A stretch of DNA of 64,000 nucleotides from Labilithrix sp. (GTDB taxonomy: Bacteria; Myxococcota_A; Polyangia; Polyangiales; Polyangiaceae). The position numbers and the translations under genes are program-made. Of the stretch, positions 50,801-60,000 are shown one piece after another; within the stretch, counting starts at the first letter, position 1, and each line of letters begins with the position of its first letter. The notes below the pieces were generated by a model. The model saw nothing but the letters and a program-made list of their open reading frames with translations. It did no database searches and had not been told where the DNA came from. The DNA is taken from positions 16,739-80,738 of the forward strand of contig JAHBWF010000016.1 of the NCBI GenBank assembly GCA_019637105.1. Reading direction: 5' to 3'.

Positions 50801-50993
50801 TGATCTGCGACTCGACCTCGGTCGCGGACAGCGCCGAGGCGCGCGTCACGACCTGCACCTGGATGTTGGTGAGGTCCGGGACCGCGTCGATCGCGAGCTC
50901 CTTCGCCGCGTAGACGCCGGCGCCGATGATGCCGAGGCAGATCATGATGGCGACGAAGGCGTTCTTCGCCGCCCAGATGACGAGGGTCCTCAT
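47847..50993 (-). CDS. RND-family heavy-metal efflux pump, CzcA/CusA type
   Basis: A 1048-residue inner-membrane transporter. It has the 12-helix, two-large-loop RND layout starting MRTLVIWAAKNAFVAIM and an early motif AVPDLTNIQVQV typical of the heavy-metal (HME) branch. The proton-relay segment in TM4 is DFGIVVEGAVLTVEHAM: Asp395 and Glu408 align with CzcA Asp402 and Glu415, but the middle acidic residue is Glu401 instead of Asp408. This could alter cation specificity. The C-terminus ends with Asp/Glu and His-rich residues (EEDEDDGFDDAVPSRDGHGHGAHH), a possible metal-binding tail. Its partner adaptor is the next gene; no outer-membrane channel is adjacent. Confidence 0.92.
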   Translation of the reverse strand: MRTLVIWAAKNAFVAIMICLGIIGAGVYAAKELAIDAVPDLTNIQVQVVTRASALSATEVESQITQPIERGVAGIPGLKLTRSISKLGISIVTLIFTDEVDVYFARQLVNERLIQIREQIPAELGKPELGPITTALGEIYMFELRGEGRSPEELRTIVEWQLGPKLRQVPGVIEVVGFGGALKQYRVTLDPARLAAHGVSIEMVKEAISKDNRVGGGGYVESAGEQIVLRGDARYKGLEDIAATVVHTDDNGIPVRLSQLGNVDTGPAQRQGAMTRDGRGEIVGGSVLMLKGANSRDVVAGVKDKIAEITPYLPSGVSIAPYYDRAEFINRVLKTVAKNLTEGAVIVVICLLLTLGSLRAGLLVAGAIPFAMLVGFIGLNAVGYTGNVMSLGAIDFGIVVEGAVLTVEHAMTHGANVADRNRRRRRIMHAMADVAKPAVFSVVITILVFLPLVTLEDIEGKMFRPVVVSLCFMLAGALFYALVLVPAVGPRFLRGSADATEPWLIRKLRVVYAPALDFVLARPWAAIGAAAALAIALLSTGISMGAEFLPRIFEGAYALDTLRPASTNVKQAIELSKIAEETLLEAPEVETVVNRIGRPEGAVDYAGPESSDCFVILKPREQWRKGMTPEMLAQELSDKLEARVPATLHAFSQPIEMRVNDLVAGTKGDVAIKVYGDDLQQLQDVADNIRKAVAATPGAADTKMEIVTGLPSIRVVINRDHVGRLGVPPGSVLDALAMARAGQSVGVVREDERVFDLVVRLGGERVDDERDLERLPLATQQGNLVPLSMVADVKSEDTIVVVGREQNKRRLIVQTNVRGRDMVGFVKEAQAKVKALSLPKSVEVVWGGQFENFNRAKSRLSMLVPVSLGVIALMLVFMFRNVKYMFITLANLPFAIGGGVFALILRGLPFSIPAGVGFIALCGVAVMTGIVMTQSLIATPREPDVVARVRKASLAAFRAPFSTALVAAIGFIPAATATGTGAEVQRPLATVVIGGLLIGMAVSMLALPAMLLLAARREALQPEEDEDDGFDDAVPSRDGHGHGAHHGE

Positions 50994-51110
50994 CGCGCGC
51001 TCCGCGTGGCGCTCGCCGCGAGCGCCGCCCGCCGTCGGACGTCGGACCGGCCGTCCGGGTCACGCGTCACCGGCGCGCGCGCGTCCTCGCCGCGGACGGC
51101 CGCGCTCGTG

Positions 51111-51133
51111 GGGGCACGTTCGCCGTGTGCCCC
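51111..51133 (-). other. Intercistronic hairpin in the efflux operon
   Basis: ggggcac (51111-51117) pairs with gtgcccc (51127-51133) around a 9-nt loop in the 163-bp space between adaptor and pump genes. It might set relative expression of the two by mRNA stability or partial termination. It was located by eye only. Confidence 0.4.
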
Positions 51134-51156
51134 GCCTGGCTCGTACGACCGGCAGC

Positions 51157-52317
51157 TCATTGTTTCGTGACTTCACCGCGGAGCACGAAGGCGCCCTCGA
51201 CGACGATCTTCTCGCCCTTGGCGAGGCCCTCGCGGATCTCGGCGATCTCGGTGGTCTTCCGCGCGACCTGGACCTTACGGACCTCGAACGTGCCGACGTC
51301 CTTCTCGACGAAGACGACCTGGTCGTCGCCGATCGGCTGCACCGCGGGCGCGGGGATGAGGAGGCGGTCGTGCGCCGCGGTCTCGGGGAGCTTGATGCTC
51401 GCGCGCACGAAGAGGCCGGGCTTGAGGACGTCGTCCTGGTTCTTCACGTCGATGTACGCGCGCGCCGAGCGGCTCTGCTTTCCGATCTGCGGCTCCACGA
51501 GGGCGATCTTTCCCTTGAAGGTCTTGCCCGGCAGCGCGTCGACGAAGATCTCGGCCTCCTGGCCGACCTGGAAGTACGGCAGGTCCGCCTCGTAGACGTT
51601 GAGCGCCGCGCGGAGATCGTGGGGGTCCGCGATGACGAACGCGGTCTCCTTCGCCTGGAGGAAGCGCCCGAGGATCGCGTCGCGCCGTACGACCACGCCG
51701 TCGATCGGCGCGGTGAGCGAGAGCACGCCGGCGCCCGAGATGTTCGTCCCCCCCGTCGGCCGCCCGACGCCGAGCGCCTGGAGCTTCGCCTTGGCCGCGG
51801 CGAGGTCGGCGTCCGACTTCGCCGCCTCCGCCTTGGCCTGCTCGGCCTCGCGCGCCGTGGTGAGCCCCTTCTCGAGCAGCCCGTTCTCGCGCTCGAGGTT
51901 CGTGTTCGCGGACTTCGACGCCGCCTCCGCCGAGAGGTACTCGGCCTGGGCGTTCGCGATCGACGGGACCACGAGCGTCGCGAGGAGCTGGCCCCGCTTG
52001 ACGGCGTCGCCGGCCTTCACGGTGACGGCCGTGAGCCGGCCGTCGACCAGCGTTCCGACCTCGGCGTAGTTGTCGAGGTTGTACTCGAGCGAGCCCGGCA
52101 CCTCGAGGTCGAGCGCGCCCGTCCTGCTCCCCGCGGGCTCGACCTTGATCCCGAGTCGCTCGAGCGACTTCGGATCGAACTTCACGAGCTTCGTGCCGTC
52201 GGCGCGCAGCGGCGGCGCGTTCTCCTGCGCGCGGACCGGCTTCTCTCCCGAGCAGCCGGCGCTGCCGGCGAGGGCGATCACGAGCGAGTGGCTGAGGAGG
52301 AAGCGGAGCTTGGTCAT
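51157..52317 (-). CDS. RND periplasmic adaptor, CzcB/CusB type
   Basis: A 386-residue membrane-fusion protein. Signal and lipobox GSAGC near residue 22 anchor it to the inner membrane. It shows the usual order: first beta-barrel/lipoyl half (EVPGSLEYNLDNYAEVGTLV, KAGDAVKRGQLLATLV), alpha-hairpin coiled coil (AEYLSAEAASKSANTNLERE, AREAEQAKAEAAKSDADLAA), second lipoyl half (GVLSLTAPIDGVVVRRDAILGRF) and beta-barrel (VGQEAEIFVDALPGKTFKGKI). Adaptors link the RND pump to a TolC-like channel. It lies directly upstream of the pump in the leftward operon. Confidence 0.92.
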   Translation of the reverse strand: MTKLRFLLSHSLVIALAGSAGCSGEKPVRAQENAPPLRADGTKLVKFDPKSLERLGIKVEPAGSRTGALDLEVPGSLEYNLDNYAEVGTLVDGRLTAVTVKAGDAVKRGQLLATLVVPSIANAQAEYLSAEAASKSANTNLERENGLLEKGLTTAREAEQAKAEAAKSDADLAAAKAKLQALGVGRPTGGTNISGAGVLSLTAPIDGVVVRRDAILGRFLQAKETAFVIADPHDLRAALNVYEADLPYFQVGQEAEIFVDALPGKTFKGKIALVEPQIGKQSRSARAYIDVKNQDDVLKPGLFVRASIKLPETAAHDRLLIPAPAVQPIGDDQVVFVEKDVGTFEVRKVQVARKTTEIAEIREGLAKGEKIVVEGAFVLRGEVTKQ

Positions 52318-52686
52318 GTGTTGGCGACGGCAGACATTGCCTGTCCCGATGGGCCGTCATTCTGCCACCAAGCCGCGGCGAATTCCTACTTGGGAGATGG
52401 TTGGAGCTCAAACCATTTGCCACTTCGTAGCGAAACGCGACGACACGTGACCGACCGTAGACACCTGCCACGGTCCGAACGGCCCGGCGGCCGTCTCGCG
52501 CGGCGAGGAACGACGCGGGACCGTCGCGCGACGAGCCGTGGTGTCGCTCCCGCCTGCCGCGCGGCGCGGCGGCGTCGCGCGCGCCGCGAGCGACGAGGGC
52601 TGCGTCGAACGACGCGGGCTACGTCCTATCGACGCGGGTACGCGGCGCCGGCGGCGTCGCGCGCGCCGCGAGCGACGAGGGCTGCG
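52318..52686. other. 369-bp divergent-free gap upstream of the efflux operon
   Basis: No gene was seen. The left half, nearest the adaptor gene, is lower in GC and holds the palindrome at 52397-52416. The right half is very GC-rich and carries the 40-bp direct repeat ending at the AgmX-type gene stop. Confidence 0.6.
52397..52416 (-). promoter_or_regulatory. Near-perfect 20-bp palindrome, operator candidate for the efflux operon
   Basis: atggttggagctcaaaccat matches its reverse complement at 18 of 20 positions, centred on gagctc. It sits 80 bp upstream of the adaptor ATG in a local lower-GC patch. Read on the minus strand, tttgag inside it and taggaa 18 bp further on could be -35 and -10 elements. 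That is the usual place for a metal-responsive regulator, but none is encoded nearby. Confidence 0.6.
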
Positions 52687-52688
52687 TC
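52567..52688 (+). repeat. Two exact 40-bp direct repeats
   Basis: A 40-bp sequence beginning cggcggcgtcgcgcgcgccg and ending gagggctgcgtc occurs at 52567-52606 and 52649-52688, an 82-bp period. The second copy runs over the stop codon of the AgmX-type gene. The intervening DNA also contains a near-duplicate gacgcgggctacg / gacgcgggtacg. Function unknown. Confidence 0.85.
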
Positions 52689-54111
52689 AGCCTCCGACGC
52701 CGAACTTGAACGGGAAGCCGGCGACCGTCGTCGGTGAGTCGCTCGCCGGGAACTTCCAGCGCTGCACCTGGCGCACGACGCAGCCCTCGACGCGCGCGTT
52801 CGACAGCGTCGTCCCAGCGACCGAGGCGGTCGTCACGTTGCCGCCCGGATCGATCTGCCATTGAACCGTCACGCCGCCCTTGAGGCCGGGGTTGCGCTGC
52901 GCCTCGGACTCGTAGCAGGCGCGCACGGCGCCGATGTGGCTCATGACGACGCGTCGGATCTGCTCGGGCGAGAGCCCGCCCTTCGCGGCCGCCGTGCCGG
53001 TGGCCACGGCGACCCTCGCTTCGCCCGGGCCGCCTCCCGGTCCGTTGCCCGTGCCCGCGCCGCCGCCGGTCCCGCCCCTGCCGTTGCCGCCTCCGCCTCG
53101 TCCGCCCGGACCGCCGCCGCCCGCGCCGTAACCGCCGCCGTGGCCCGCGCCGAACCCGGTGTCGAGCGTCCCGGAGCCGAACGCGACGCCCGCGCCGGTG
53201 CCGCCGCCGCCGCCGCCCGCGCCCTTGAGGCCGGTGCCGGGGCCGCTGCCGAGGACGAGGTCCTTCGAGTTGAGGCCGGAGAGCGCGGACGAGACCGTGT
53301 TGATCGATTTGAGCGTGTTCTGGATCTCCTTGCCGGTGTCGCCCTCGAGGACCTCGCTGAGCCCGCCGTAGTGCGTGGTCGGCTTGATCTCGCCGGGGAG
53401 GCTCGTGTTGTCGGCGGTCTTGTTCATGCCGAGCTTGCCCTCGTCCCCTTTGATCTTCCGGCCGCCGCCCTGCTCCTTTTTGTCCTGGGCGCCCGGATCC
53501 TTGATGCCCGCGCCGCCCGCCTTGTCTCCTTCGGCCACGGCCGGCGGCGGCGGCTCGAGCTCCATGCGCTTCACCTTGAAGCGCGACGCGAGGTCCTCCG
53601 GCGACTCGAGCTCGGGAGGCTTCGGGTAGGGCAGCGGCGTCGAGAGCGTCGAGAGGAGGCCGATGCCGCCGACGTGCAAGATGGCGCTGCACAGCCCCGC
53701 GAGGAGCACGAGGAGCTCCGGCCCGCGGAACCCGGTGATCTTGATCGGCTGCGTGGTGTACTGGAAGAAGAGCGAGACCTGCCCGTACTGGATGAGGCCG
53801 AAGTCGCCCGGCATGATCGGGACGGCCGCGCTCGTCCGCGCGATCGCGACCGGATCTTCGGCGCGGCCGCGGAGCGTGAGCAGCCCGCCGAGGCACCCGC
53901 GCGCGTCGAGCTCCCATCCCCCCGCCGCGGCGCGCACCGGCACGGGCGACATCTCGACGCCCTCGGGGATCGGCAGGTTCGCGTCGGCCGAGTCGCCGAG
54001 GTGGAACGACTCACCACGCGAGAGCGTGCGCAGCGCGACGACCGTCGTGCCCCACACCACGGCGACACGAAGCGCGTTCGGCGGCTGCGGAGGAGCGGGC
54101 AGGTTCGCCAT
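52687..54111 (-). CDS. AgmX/PglI-type protein with TonB-like C-terminal domain
   Basis: A 474-residue protein. The N-terminal about 110 residues resemble an FHA-like or small-beta domain (VVALRTLSRGESFHLGDSADANLPIP). A transmembrane helix (about 128-150; LLVLLAGLCSAILHVGGIGLL) is followed by a long Pro/Lys/Glu then Gly-rich linker (about 155-370) and a C-terminal AgmX/PglI domain (VVMSHIGAVRACYESEAQRNPGLKG, then VRQVQRWKFPAS) with two cysteines. In Myxococcus, AgmX/GltJ works in gliding motility and focal adhesions and TonB-like function. The stop overlaps the second 40-bp repeat. Confidence 0.82.
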   Translation of the reverse strand: MANLPAPPQPPNALRVAVVWGTTVVALRTLSRGESFHLGDSADANLPIPEGVEMSPVPVRAAAGGWELDARGCLGGLLTLRGRAEDPVAIARTSAAVPIMPGDFGLIQYGQVSLFFQYTTQPIKITGFRGPELLVLLAGLCSAILHVGGIGLLSTLSTPLPYPKPPELESPEDLASRFKVKRMELEPPPPAVAEGDKAGGAGIKDPGAQDKKEQGGGRKIKGDEGKLGMNKTADNTSLPGEIKPTTHYGGLSEVLEGDTGKEIQNTLKSINTVSSALSGLNSKDLVLGSGPGTGLKGAGGGGGGTGAGVAFGSGTLDTGFGAGHGGGYGAGGGGPGGRGGGGNGRGGTGGGAGTGNGPGGGPGEARVAVATGTAAAKGGLSPEQIRRVVMSHIGAVRACYESEAQRNPGLKGGVTVQWQIDPGGNVTTASVAGTTLSNARVEGCVVRQVQRWKFPASDSPTTVAGFPFKFGVGG

Positions 54112-54247
54112 CGTCGTCGAAGCGTATCAGAGGCTCGAGCGCGACTCCGAGATCCTCGCTCCCGCGCGCGAGGCCGCGGCGAGCGCCCTACATGGACGCC
54201 TGCCGCCCCGCGCACGACATGTCGCACGCACGCGCCTCATCCCGGAG

Positions 54248-54281
54248 GGTGATGTCACCACGACGCCGCGTCGTGGTCACC
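54248..54281. promoter_or_regulatory. Palindromic site upstream of the addB-like gene
   Basis: accacgac (54257-54264) and gtcgtggt (54270-54277) form a perfect 8-bp inverted repeat around a 5-nt centre. ggtga (54248) and tcacc (about 54277) extend the symmetry further out. It lies 39 bp before the addB-like ATG within a 204-bp gap shared with the leftward AgmX-type gene. It looks like an operator, but the protein that would bind it is unknown. Confidence 0.45.
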
Positions 54282-54315
54282 TCGACCGGATGTGCGTCGA
54301 GGGGGAGCGGACGCG

Positions 54316-57090
54316 ATGAGGCCCATCGCGGGTCTGAGCCTGGGTGGGGCGGTCCTTCGGGAGCACACCGGCGCGCGCCGTGCGCTCCTCGGCGCGCCGG
54401 TCTGGGGCCCGAGCGGGCTCCTCCGGGATCTCGAGCTCCGGCTCGGGCTGCCCCCCGTCGACGAATCGACGACCGCGCGACTTCCCCGCTGGGCGGAGCG
54501 CGTCAAAGCGCCGGGCGACGAATTTGCATTCTACATGCGTTCGCTCGCGCTCGACGAGCTCGGGACCGCAACCGTGCTCCTCGAGTGGCGCGACGCGCTC
54601 GTCGAAGCGGGCTGGGACGGAGGACCGATCGCCGGCGGCGGCGAGCGCCTCGACGCGCTCGCCCGGCTCGAGCGCCTCGACGGCGAGGCGGTGCCACCAG
54701 GCCGCGCCGATCGTCTCGTCCGGTGCGCGCGCGCTCTCGCGAGCGCGCCGTCTCGGCCCTACGACGCGATCACGCTCGTCGACGACGCCTCGCTCTGGCC
54801 GCGACGATGGCGGGACATCTTCGATCGCCTCGAGGCGCTCGGGACGGCGTTCGCGCGCCTCGAGGTGGCACTTCCAGGCGCGCCTCCGAGCACCGACCTC
54901 GGGCTCCTGCAAGCGCGGCTCCGAGGCGAGGCGCGCGACGGGGCCGTTCGCGGCGACGGGACGCTCCTCTTCCTGCAGTCCGACACCCCGAGCGATCTCG
55001 CCGAGCTCACGGCGGCGCTGCTGGCGCAAGGGCGAACGCGGGGCTCGGACGTCGTCGTTCGCTGCCGTGACGCCCAGACGCTCGAAGCCGGGCTCGCTCG
55101 ACAGGGGCTTCCGGCGCAAGGCTGTTCGAGCGAGAGCGTCTGGCGTCCCGCGATGCAGGTGCTCGCGCTCGCCGTCGAGCTGGCGTTCGAGCCGCGCGAT
55201 CCGTACCGCGTGCTCGAGCTCCTCACGCTGGCGATCGGGCCGTTCCGCGGTCGCCTCGGCGCGCGCCTCGCGAGGGCGGTCACGCACCAGCCGGGCATCG
55301 GCGGCAAGGAGTGGACACGGCGGAAGGCCGAGGCCGCGACGCAGCTCCACGCGCGGCGCGTTCGAACCGAGCTCGCGCGTGGACGTTCGGAGAGCGAGGC
55401 CGAAGAGCTCGCCCGCGCGTTCGTTGCCGAGCGCCTCGAGCTCGTCGCGACGTGGCTCGAAGGCGTCGCGGCCGATCCGCGGGGCGCGCCGCGCGGCCAC
55501 CTCCTCGCCGCGGTCGAGCGAGCGCGCGCGTGGCTTCGTAGCCGCCTGCGCGACGGCGAGATCGACGTCTACGGGATCGCGTACGCGCAAGCGGCGACGT
55601 TCGCGCAGACGATCGCGAACGACACGCGCGAGCTGCTCTCGCAGGAGGACGCTCGCCAGCTGCTCGATCTCGTCGCGCGGAACGGGCAAGAGCACGCGCT
55701 CTCGGTCGAGCTCGCCGGTCGCGTCGCCCACGTCGACCACCCCGCCGGTCTGCTCGCGCCGTACGATCGCGTCTTCTTGTGGAGCTTCGTCGCGGGGGTC
55801 GAGCGTCGTCCTGCCCGCTCGACGTGGAACGAGGACGAGCGGGCCGCGTTGCTCGCGGCCGGCGTCGCCTTCCCCGATCCGTCGGCGCTGCTGCGGGCGG
55901 AGGCCGACGCTTGGCGACGCGCCGTGCTCGCGGCGCGGGAACGCGTGGTCTTCGTCGTCCCGAGGACGATCACGGGGACCGCGACGGCGCCGCATCCGCT
56001 CTGGGACGAGATCCGCGCGCGGCTCGAGCTCGACGAGCGCGGCGCCGCGCGGCTCACGCGGGAAGCCCGGCGGATCCTCGAGCGTCGCGGCGGTGTCGCC
56101 GACGCGAGCGCGCTCGTCCCGCTGGAGCACGCTCCGCCGCTCCCGCTCCCCGAACCGCGCAGCGCGTTTCGCGTGACGGGCGACGCGCTCGGGGCGACCG
56201 CGGGTGGCGGCCCGACCTCCGTGACGTCCCTCGAGAAGATCGCGACCTGCCCGCTCGCGTGGGTCCTCGAGCATCGCGCCGCGCTCCGCTCGGGAGCGAT
56301 GTCGAAGGTGGCCACGGGGGCGCTGCTCAACGGAGGGCTGAGCCATCGGCTCGTCGAGGAGCTCCACGGGGAGGACGCGTTCGCGCTCGCGGAGGACGCG
56401 TTTCTCGCGCGCGCGACGGCGGTCTTCGAACGACTGCTCCGCACGGAAGGCGCCACGCTCCTCCTCCCTGGCGCGTCGATCGAGCGGCTCCAGCTCACGC
56501 GCCAAGTGCGACAGGGCATACGCGCGCTTTACAGGTACCTCGCCGAGGGCGGATTTCGCATCGCGGGCGTCGAAGAGATCGTGACGACCGACTCGGTGGT
56601 CGGACCGCTGCACGGCCGTCTCGATCTGCGGCTCGTCGATCGCGACGGACGCTCGGCGATCCTCGACCTGAAGTGGGGCGCGTCGAGCTACCGCGCCCTG
56701 CTCGCGGACGGCCGAGCCGTGCAGCTCGCCGTGTACGCGCGCGCGGTGGCCGAGGCCTACGGCCAAGGCTCGACGCCAGCCGCCTACTTCGCCCTCTCGT
56801 CCGGTGAGGTGCTGGCCGCGGACCCGCGAATGAAGCCGGAGCGCGTCATCGATGGACCGTCGCTCGAGACGACCTGGACGCACATCGAGACGACCGCGAA
56901 GGCGGTGCTCGAGAGCCACGCTCGCGGGACCGTGCACGTCCCGGGCACGAAGCTCGCGCTGCCGCTCCTCGACGCATTGGGCGTGCCGGAAGCCGATCGC
57001 GACCGACACTTCGAGGCGGCGCGGGACGCCGCCTGCCGCTATTGCGACTATGACGCGCTCTGCGGCCGCAAGTGGGAGGCGCTGACGTGA
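54316..57090 (+). CDS. AddB-like nuclease subunit of a DNA end-resection complex
   Basis: A 924-residue protein. Its C-terminal quarter is a RecB-type PD-(D/E)xK nuclease with Asp770, Asp784 and Lys786 (ILDLKW). It also carries an iron-sulfur cysteine set: Cys645 (ATCPLAWV) and Cys907, Cys910 and Cys916 (CRYCDYDALC). That set is diagnostic of AddB rather than RecB. The N-terminal three-quarters have no obvious Walker A, as in AddB proteins with a degenerate helicase fold. AddAB resects double-strand breaks for recombination. ATG 54316 follows a gggggagcgg ribosome site. Its stop overlaps the next gene in a GTGA junction. Confidence 0.85.
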   Translation: MRPIAGLSLGGAVLREHTGARRALLGAPVWGPSGLLRDLELRLGLPPVDESTTARLPRWAERVKAPGDEFAFYMRSLALDELGTATVLLEWRDALVEAGWDGGPIAGGGERLDALARLERLDGEAVPPGRADRLVRCARALASAPSRPYDAITLVDDASLWPRRWRDIFDRLEALGTAFARLEVALPGAPPSTDLGLLQARLRGEARDGAVRGDGTLLFLQSDTPSDLAELTAALLAQGRTRGSDVVVRCRDAQTLEAGLARQGLPAQGCSSESVWRPAMQVLALAVELAFEPRDPYRVLELLTLAIGPFRGRLGARLARAVTHQPGIGGKEWTRRKAEAATQLHARRVRTELARGRSESEAEELARAFVAERLELVATWLEGVAADPRGAPRGHLLAAVERARAWLRSRLRDGEIDVYGIAYAQAATFAQTIANDTRELLSQEDARQLLDLVARNGQEHALSVELAGRVAHVDHPAGLLAPYDRVFLWSFVAGVERRPARSTWNEDERAALLAAGVAFPDPSALLRAEADAWRRAVLAARERVVFVVPRTITGTATAPHPLWDEIRARLELDERGAARLTREARRILERRGGVADASALVPLEHAPPLPLPEPRSAFRVTGDALGATAGGGPTSVTSLEKIATCPLAWVLEHRAALRSGAMSKVATGALLNGGLSHRLVEELHGEDAFALAEDAFLARATAVFERLLRTEGATLLLPGASIERLQLTRQVRQGIRALYRYLAEGGFRIAGVEEIVTTDSVVGPLHGRLDLRLVDRDGRSAILDLKWGASSYRALLADGRAVQLAVYARAVAEAYGQGSTPAAYFALSSGEVLAADPRMKPERVIDGPSLETTWTHIETTAKAVLESHARGTVHVPGTKLALPLLDALGVPEADRDRHFEAARDAACRYCDYDALCGRKWEALT

Positions 57091-60000
57091 ACGGCGCCGG
57101 GATCACGATCGTGGGCGCGAGCGCCGGGAGCGGCAAGACCTACCGCCTCACGCAGGAGGTCACCGCCGCCGTCGGAGCGCGTGGGGACGATCGCGTGGAC
57201 CTGTCCGGGCTCGTCGCGGTCACGTTCACCAAGAAGGCGCACACCGAGCTCGAGGCGCGTATCCGTCACGAGCTGGTCTCCCACCGAGCCTACGACGAGG
57301 CGCTTCGCCTCCCGCTCGCATACCTCGGGACCGTCCACGCGGCGTCGCTCCGCCTCTTGCAAGAGTTCGCGCTCGACGCCGGCCTCTCGCCGAGCGTCGA
57401 CGTCGTCGCCGGCAGCGAGACGAAGCTCCTCCGTCAGGCGTTCGAGCGCTCGCTCGACGAGGAGGCTCGCGCCGAGCTCGACGAGCTCGCCGCCCGGCTC
57501 GAGCTACGCATCGATCATCGAACGCGCCGCGCCGACTGGGTCACGCCCGTCGCCGACATCATGGACCTGGCGCGCTCGAATCGCATCGCGCCCGCAGCGC
57601 TCCCGGCGATGGCCGAACGCTCGATCGAGCGCCTCCTCGCGCTCCTGCCTCGCGCGGAGGTGGACGCGAGGGCGCTCGACGACGAGCTCGCGCGCGAGCT
57701 CCGCGCGGCGGCGAAGGCGCTCTCCGCCGCGAACGACGGACGCAAGAACACTGCCGACGCGCTGCTCGAGCTCGAACGCGCGAAGAAGCGGCTCGCCGAC
57801 GGAGAGCTCCGCTGGTCGGGCTGGGCGAAGCTCGCGGCGATCGCGCCGTCGAAGGCTTGCTCGGGCTGCGTCCAGGATCTACGCGCCGTCGCGGCGCGCT
57901 ACGAAGCGCACCCGCGCCTCCACGACGATCTGCGCCGGGCCACGCGCGCCGTGTTCGGCGCCGCGCGCGCCGGCCTGGTCGCGTACCAGGACTGGAAGAA
58001 GGAGCGCCGCGTCGTGGACTACGTCGACATGCTCGACGGCGCGCTCGCTCTCGTCGAGCACCCGCGCGTGCGCGCCGAGCTCGCGCGACGCCTCCGGTTC
58101 GTCGTCGTCGACGAATTCCAGGACACCAGCCCGATCCAGCTCGCGCTCTTCGTGCGCCTGCACTCGCTGGCAGGCCGATCGGTGTGGGTCGGTGACCGCA
58201 AGCAATGCATCTTCGAGTACGCCGGCGCGGATCCGATCCTGATGGACGCCGTCACCGGCTGGGTCGAGCGTGAGGGTGGGGCGCGGGATCGCCTGAGCGA
58301 CAACCATCGGTCGCGCCCGGAGCTCGTTCACGCGTGCTCCGAGCTCTTCGCCGCGGCGCTCGCGCAGCACGGCTTCACGCGTGAGGAGGTGGTCGTTCGC
58401 CCGCGCCGCCCCGCGCGCGACGAGCTCGCGGAGCTCCCGCCGATCGCTCTCTGGGCGCTCGACGTCGCGAACAAGGGCGACGACGCCGAGGCCGTCGCCG
58501 ACGGAGTCCGCCGGACACTCGAGGCTCCGCACACGACGCCGGTCCTCGATCGCGCGACCGGAGAGGTGCGGCCCGTTCGGCCCGGCGACGTCGCGATCCT
58601 CGTGACGACGAACGAGTGGGCGGCGAAGCTCGCGAAGGCGCTCCACGCGCGCGGGGTCCGCGCGGCGATCGCGCGCGCGGGTCTGTTCGAGACGCCGGAG
58701 GGGACGCTCGTCGATGCGGCGCTGCGCTGGCTCCTCGACGAGGGCGACGCGCTCGCGGCCGCGGTGATCGACGCGCTCACGGGGTGGGGAGGACAGGGTC
58801 CGGACGCGTGGCTCACGAAACGACTCCGCGACGTGGCGCGCCGAGCGGCGGCCGACGACGAGACGGTGAACGGAAGCGTGGTGGCGCGCCCAGCGCGTAG
58901 GGACGGAGAGAACGAGGTGGCGACGGCCGACAGGTTGGCGCGCGCGGCGCGATCCGACGGAGAGAATGCGGCGGCGCAAGACGGAGCGGTTGATTGCGCA
59001 AACGGAGGGCATGAGGCGGCGAACGACGACGATGATGACGACGGGGTGTTCGCTCCGGCGGCAGCGGAGGCGGAGGGATGGCGTGGCGCGCTCGGCGCGA
59101 TCCGCCCACGTCTGAACATCTTGTCCCCCGCCGAGGCGCTCGACGCGACGCTCTCGGCGATCGACGCGGTCTACCTCTGCGCGCGATGGCCCGATCCGGC
59201 CCAGCGGATCGCCAACCTCGACGCGCTGCGGGCCGCGGCGGCGAGCTACGAGGCGCGTTCGGCCCAGGAGCGCGAGGCGGCGACGGTCTCTGGGATGCTG
59301 CGGTACTTCGACGATCTGCGATCGCCCACGCTGCAGCGAGACGAGATCCTCCCATCGGACGATCAGCACGTACCGGCCGACGACGGCGCCGTGGTCGTCT
59401 GCACCTACCACAAGGCGAAGGGGCTCGAGTGGCCGGTCGTCGTCCTCACGGACCTCGACCGCGGAGAGCGCCGCGACGCGTTCGAGGTCACGCCCGAGTC
59501 CCTCGGCGCGACCTTCGATCCGGACCACCCGCTCGCGGACCGCGCGATCCGCTATTGGCCGTGGCCGCTCGGCGCCACCAAGAAGGCGCCGCTCGCCGTC
59601 GCCGCCGCCCAGTCCGACGAGGGACGGCTCGTCGCCCTTCGCGAAGAGAAGGAGCGCGCGCGCCTCCTCTACGTCGGCTTCACGCGCGCGCGCGATCACC
59701 TCGTGCTCGCCGCACGCGTCTTGAAGGGCAGCGCGAAGACGGCCTGGCTCGACGCGCTCGCCGACGTCGAGGGCGCGCCGCTCGTGGAGCTCCCCGCGGA
59801 CGCGCCCGACAGCGCGATCGGCGCGACGCGCATCCGGCTCCCCGACGCGAAGACGCTCGACGTCGCGACGCGCGTCCTCCGGCTCGGCGCGGAGCGGCCC
59901 GAGTCGCAAGAGGACGCGCCGCTGCCTGTGTGGTTCGCGCGATCGCCGGACGTGACGCCAGCGCTCGCGCGATCACCGGCCGTGACGCCAGCGCTCGCGC

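Noticed and set aside
46059-51170. A 1700-codon plus-strand frame across the papain-like and RND genes
   Set aside because: It lies antisense to the RND pump and out of frame with the papain-like gene, Arg/Asp/His-rich, typical of GC-rich shadow frames.
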